Source: Nitrospirillum viridazoti CBAmc (lineage in GTDB: Bacteria; Pseudomonadota; Alphaproteobacteria; Azospirillales; Azospirillaceae). Taken from it: a stretch of DNA of 64,000 bases. The translations under genes were made by a program, and so were the position numbers. Positions 62,229-64,000 of the stretch are shown one piece after another. Under the pieces are notes generated by a model. It was not told the origin of the DNA. It worked only from the letters and a program-made list of their open reading frames with translations, and did no database searches. The stretch spans positions 248,001-312,000 of the forward strand of contig NZ_CP022112.1 of the NCBI RefSeq assembly GCF_000730165.1. The letters run 5' to 3'. Position 1 is the first letter of the stretch. Every line of letters begins with the position of its first letter.

Positions 62229-64000
62229 TCAGGCGGCCAGCCGCTGCCGGAGCCGGCGATACAGCCGGATGGGTAGCGGGTAGCGGGATTCCGCCATCAG
62301 GGCCAGGGCGGCGGCCACGGGCGCGTCCTCATGCCAGGACGGGTCGCCCCAGCGCTCGTAGACGCGGGCCGCCAGGCGATGGGCCCGCAGGCGCACCAGG
62401 CGGATCAGGGCCACCTTGGCGCACAAGGTGACCGTGTCCGGCCAATCGCGCAGCAGCGGGTCGTTCACCGCCTGGTCCAGCAGGGCCAGGACCTTGGCCG
62501 GCTTACGATTGCTGCCGATGGTGTCGATGGCCGTCTGCCTTGCCGCCTGGTAGGCGGCGGGGCGGGCCAGGTTGATCAGGCGGGTGACGCAATCGTCGCC
62601 CGGCAACACCGCGACCGGCTGGTCCAGGGTCTCCGCCTGCCGCATGCCCAGGGTGGCCAGGGTGGCCTTCAGGTCGGCGCGCAGCGCGTCCCGGTCCGTG
62701 GGGGTCAGCATGAAGCCGGTGGTGGAGTCCGTCGCTTCCACCAGGGTCAGCAGGGGCCGGATGTCCGCGCCCTGCACCGCCAGGTTTTGCAGGGCCAGGC
62801 GCAAGGCGGCGGGGATGGCGGTGCCGGCCTCGCCATTATCCATGCTGAGGCGCTGCAGTACCCGGCGCAGCGTCACACCCGCCAAGACAGCCGCGGCGGC
62901 GTAGCAAGCCGACCGGGCGGCATCATTGTCGGCGTTGTTGACCAGGATGGACTTGAAATGCAGCGAGGTCATCAGGTTGCCGGGCTCACGCCGGGTGAAT
63001 TCCTCAAGGTCCACCGGGTTGGGCGGCACCACCAGGCTTTCCGGGTCATCCAGGTCGATGCCGAAGCGGGCGCGGACCTGCTCCACCATCCGCTTGAACA
63101 CCTCCTGCGCCTCCTCGGGGAAGCCGAAGTTGACCAGTTCCTTGAACAGGCGGTAGCGGAAGCCGTTCTCCAGCCGGTCGTACTTGGGCAGGCGCTCAGG
63201 CGTCAGGCGCCGGCGCAGGTATTCGCGCAGCAGGGCGCGGTCGCAGCCGTCCCTGACCCCCGCGGGCAGCGGCACGCGCGAGGCGTGGATGCGCAGGATG
63301 CCGGCGACGGGCGCCACGCTGACATGGGTGAAGCCTGCCGCCCGCAGTGCCGTTTCCATCGAGGCGACGGTGAACAGGGTCATGTGCGAGCCGGGGCTGA
63401 TGATCGGCCACATCATGGAGGCCGGCGTTTCCGGCTTCAGCACCCCACCATCCGGCGTGGTCAGGACCAGGATGCCCGTGTCGTTCAGGCCCCGGCTGAG
63501 CGTTTTCAGCAAGGGAACCGGGTTCGGCACATGCTCCAGCAATTCGAACGCGGCCACCACGTCATAGGTGACGGGCAGGGGCGTGTCTTCGGTGAAATAG
63601 TCCGGGATGATGTCCAGGCCCAGCCATTGGCGGCCCAGCTCCGACGCGCGGGAGGGGTCGTAGCCCTTGGCTTTCCAACCCAGCGCCACCTCGACATAGT
63701 CGCTGATGAAGCCGATGTTGGCGCCGATGTCCAGCAGGCGGCCTTCACCCGGCTTCAGCCAGCCCATGGGCTCCAGCATCACGTCCAAGCCCGCGCCCAT
63801 TTCCAGGTACAGGTCCGTGGCGGCGATGAAGATGCCGGTGTCGTGGCTGTAGTCGCCCACCGTCCGGTCCGTGGAGAAACGGACGGTGCACCGCCGGCAG
63901 CACAGCAGCACCCAGTCCGGGTCGTGCGGCCCTCCCCAGGGAACGGTCAGGGTTGGCGCATGGGGGCCGGCGTCGCCACAGACCGGGCAGGGGGCCGCGA
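62229..64000 (-). CDS. Zinc-ribbon class I SAM-dependent methyltransferase (5' end outside window)
   Basis: The frame is open to the end of the window; its visible part begins with a zinc ribbon (CPVCGDAGPHAP... then CCRRCTVRF), so the start lies beyond 64000. A class I methyltransferase domain follows with motif I LLDIGANIGFISDYVEVALG and AAFELLEHVPNPVPLLKTLSRGL, then ILVLTTPDGGVLKPET. The zinc ribbon plus a DIGxxxGF motif is the pattern of methyltransferases that act on sugars or glycans (SAM-dependent C-methyl or hypothetical surface-polymer enzymes). A C-terminal half of about 330 residues, helical, follows that I do not recognise. It converges on the small ORF. Confidence 0.82.
   Translation of the reverse strand, partial: AAPCPVCGDAGPHAPTLTVPWGGPHDPDWVLLCCRRCTVRFSTDRTVGDYSHDTGIFIAATDLYLEMGAGLDVMLEPMGWLKPGEGRLLDIGANIGFISDYVEVALGWKAKGYDPSRASELGRQWLGLDIIPDYFTEDTPLPVTYDVVAAFELLEHVPNPVPLLKTLSRGLNDTGILVLTTPDGGVLKPETPASMMWPIISPGSHMTLFTVASMETALRAAGFTHVSVAPVAGILRIHASRVPLPAGVRDGCDRALLREYLRRRLTPERLPKYDRLENGFRYRLFKELVNFGFPEEAQEVFKRMVEQVRARFGIDLDDPESLVVPPNPVDLEEFTRREPGNLMTSLHFKSILVNNADNDAARSACYAAAAVLAGVTLRRVLQRLSMDNGEAGTAIPAALRLALQNLAVQGADIRPLLTLVEATDSTTGFMLTPTDRDALRADLKATLATLGMRQAETLDQPVAVLPGDDCVTRLINLARPAAYQAARQTAIDTIGSNRKPAKVLALLDQAVNDPLLRDWPDTVTLCAKVALIRLVRLRAHRLAARVYERWGDPSWHEDAPVAAALALMAESRYPLPIRLYRRLRQRLAA

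Overview
The window is a 64 kb piece of a GC-rich proteobacterial chromosome, most likely an alphaproteobacterium. The Azospirillaceae (Nitrospirillum/Niveispirillum-like) are my low-confidence guess, from the very high GC, the TonB-receptor style (signal peptide followed by DIIVTAQRR), and the mix of PiuC/Fiu iron uptake, MHYT kinase and lactate genes. There is no rRNA, tRNA, CRISPR array, prophage or insertion sequence that I can see. Genes are densely packed and most long antisense frames are high-GC shadows.

Layout. 1-3.2 kb: end of a MacB/FtsX-type permease, a VapBC-type toxin-antitoxin pair with a palindrome at its start, and a truncated winged-helix fragment. 3.2-5.2 kb: alpha/beta hydrolase and a P1-family (DmpA/NylC-like) self-cleaving peptidase. 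5.2-13.9 kb: a tight five-gene import operon: TonB-dependent receptor, TPR (TTC38-like) protein, a substrate-binding protein fused to an inner-membrane permease, a second permease, and a double-ATPase subunit. 14.2-16.6 kb: an acetyltransferase, then an AT-rich foreign-looking pair (TauD-like dioxygenase and HEPN-like/zinc-ribbon protein). 16.8-27.2 kb: carbon metabolism: malate synthase G, an FAD/Fe-S D-lactate (or glycolate) dehydrogenase, LutC, LutB, LutA, and divergent lactate permease. 27.2-35.2 kb: acyl-CoA synthetase, DUF2306 membrane protein, histidine phosphatase, an unknown protein, S41-like protease, Tat-exported metallo-hydrolase, AraC regulator. 35.2-42.3 kb: a PdhR/LldR-type GntR regulator, then an iron operon (fiu-like receptor, piuC, PepSY protein, exbB, exbD, tonB). 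42.6-44.3 kb: hemerythrin lipoprotein and an unknown secreted protein. 44.4-48.8 kb: a 1446-residue secreted GLUG-repeat protein with a two-partner-secretion domain. 49-52.7 kb: pyruvate:quinone oxidoreductase (PoxB) and class I fumarase. 52.9-57.3 kb: degenerate GGDEF/EAL-like protein, MHYT hybrid histidine kinase and a small membrane protein. 57.6-64 kb: Gfo/Idh/MocA oxidoreductase, Ohr/OhrR peroxide module, LysR regulator with divergent quinone-oxidoreductase-like gene, a 37-residue Arg-rich small ORF, and a zinc-ribbon methyltransferase that runs off the end.

How it fits together. The clearest cross-locus link is regulatory: the same 17-bp inverted repeat (GGTCAA-N5-TTGACC type) occurs twice between lutA and lldP and once upstream of the PdhR-like gntR gene 11 kb away, so that regulator probably represses itself and the lactate genes. 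Lactate oxidation yields pyruvate, for which PoxB and, further on, fumarase and malate synthase are neighbours. The iron operon carries its own TonB-ExbBD motor, which could also power the receptor of the import operon. The most unusual gene architecture is the binding-protein/permease fusion with an extra membrane helix at the join. The most foreign-looking locus is the dioxygenase/HEPN-like pair.
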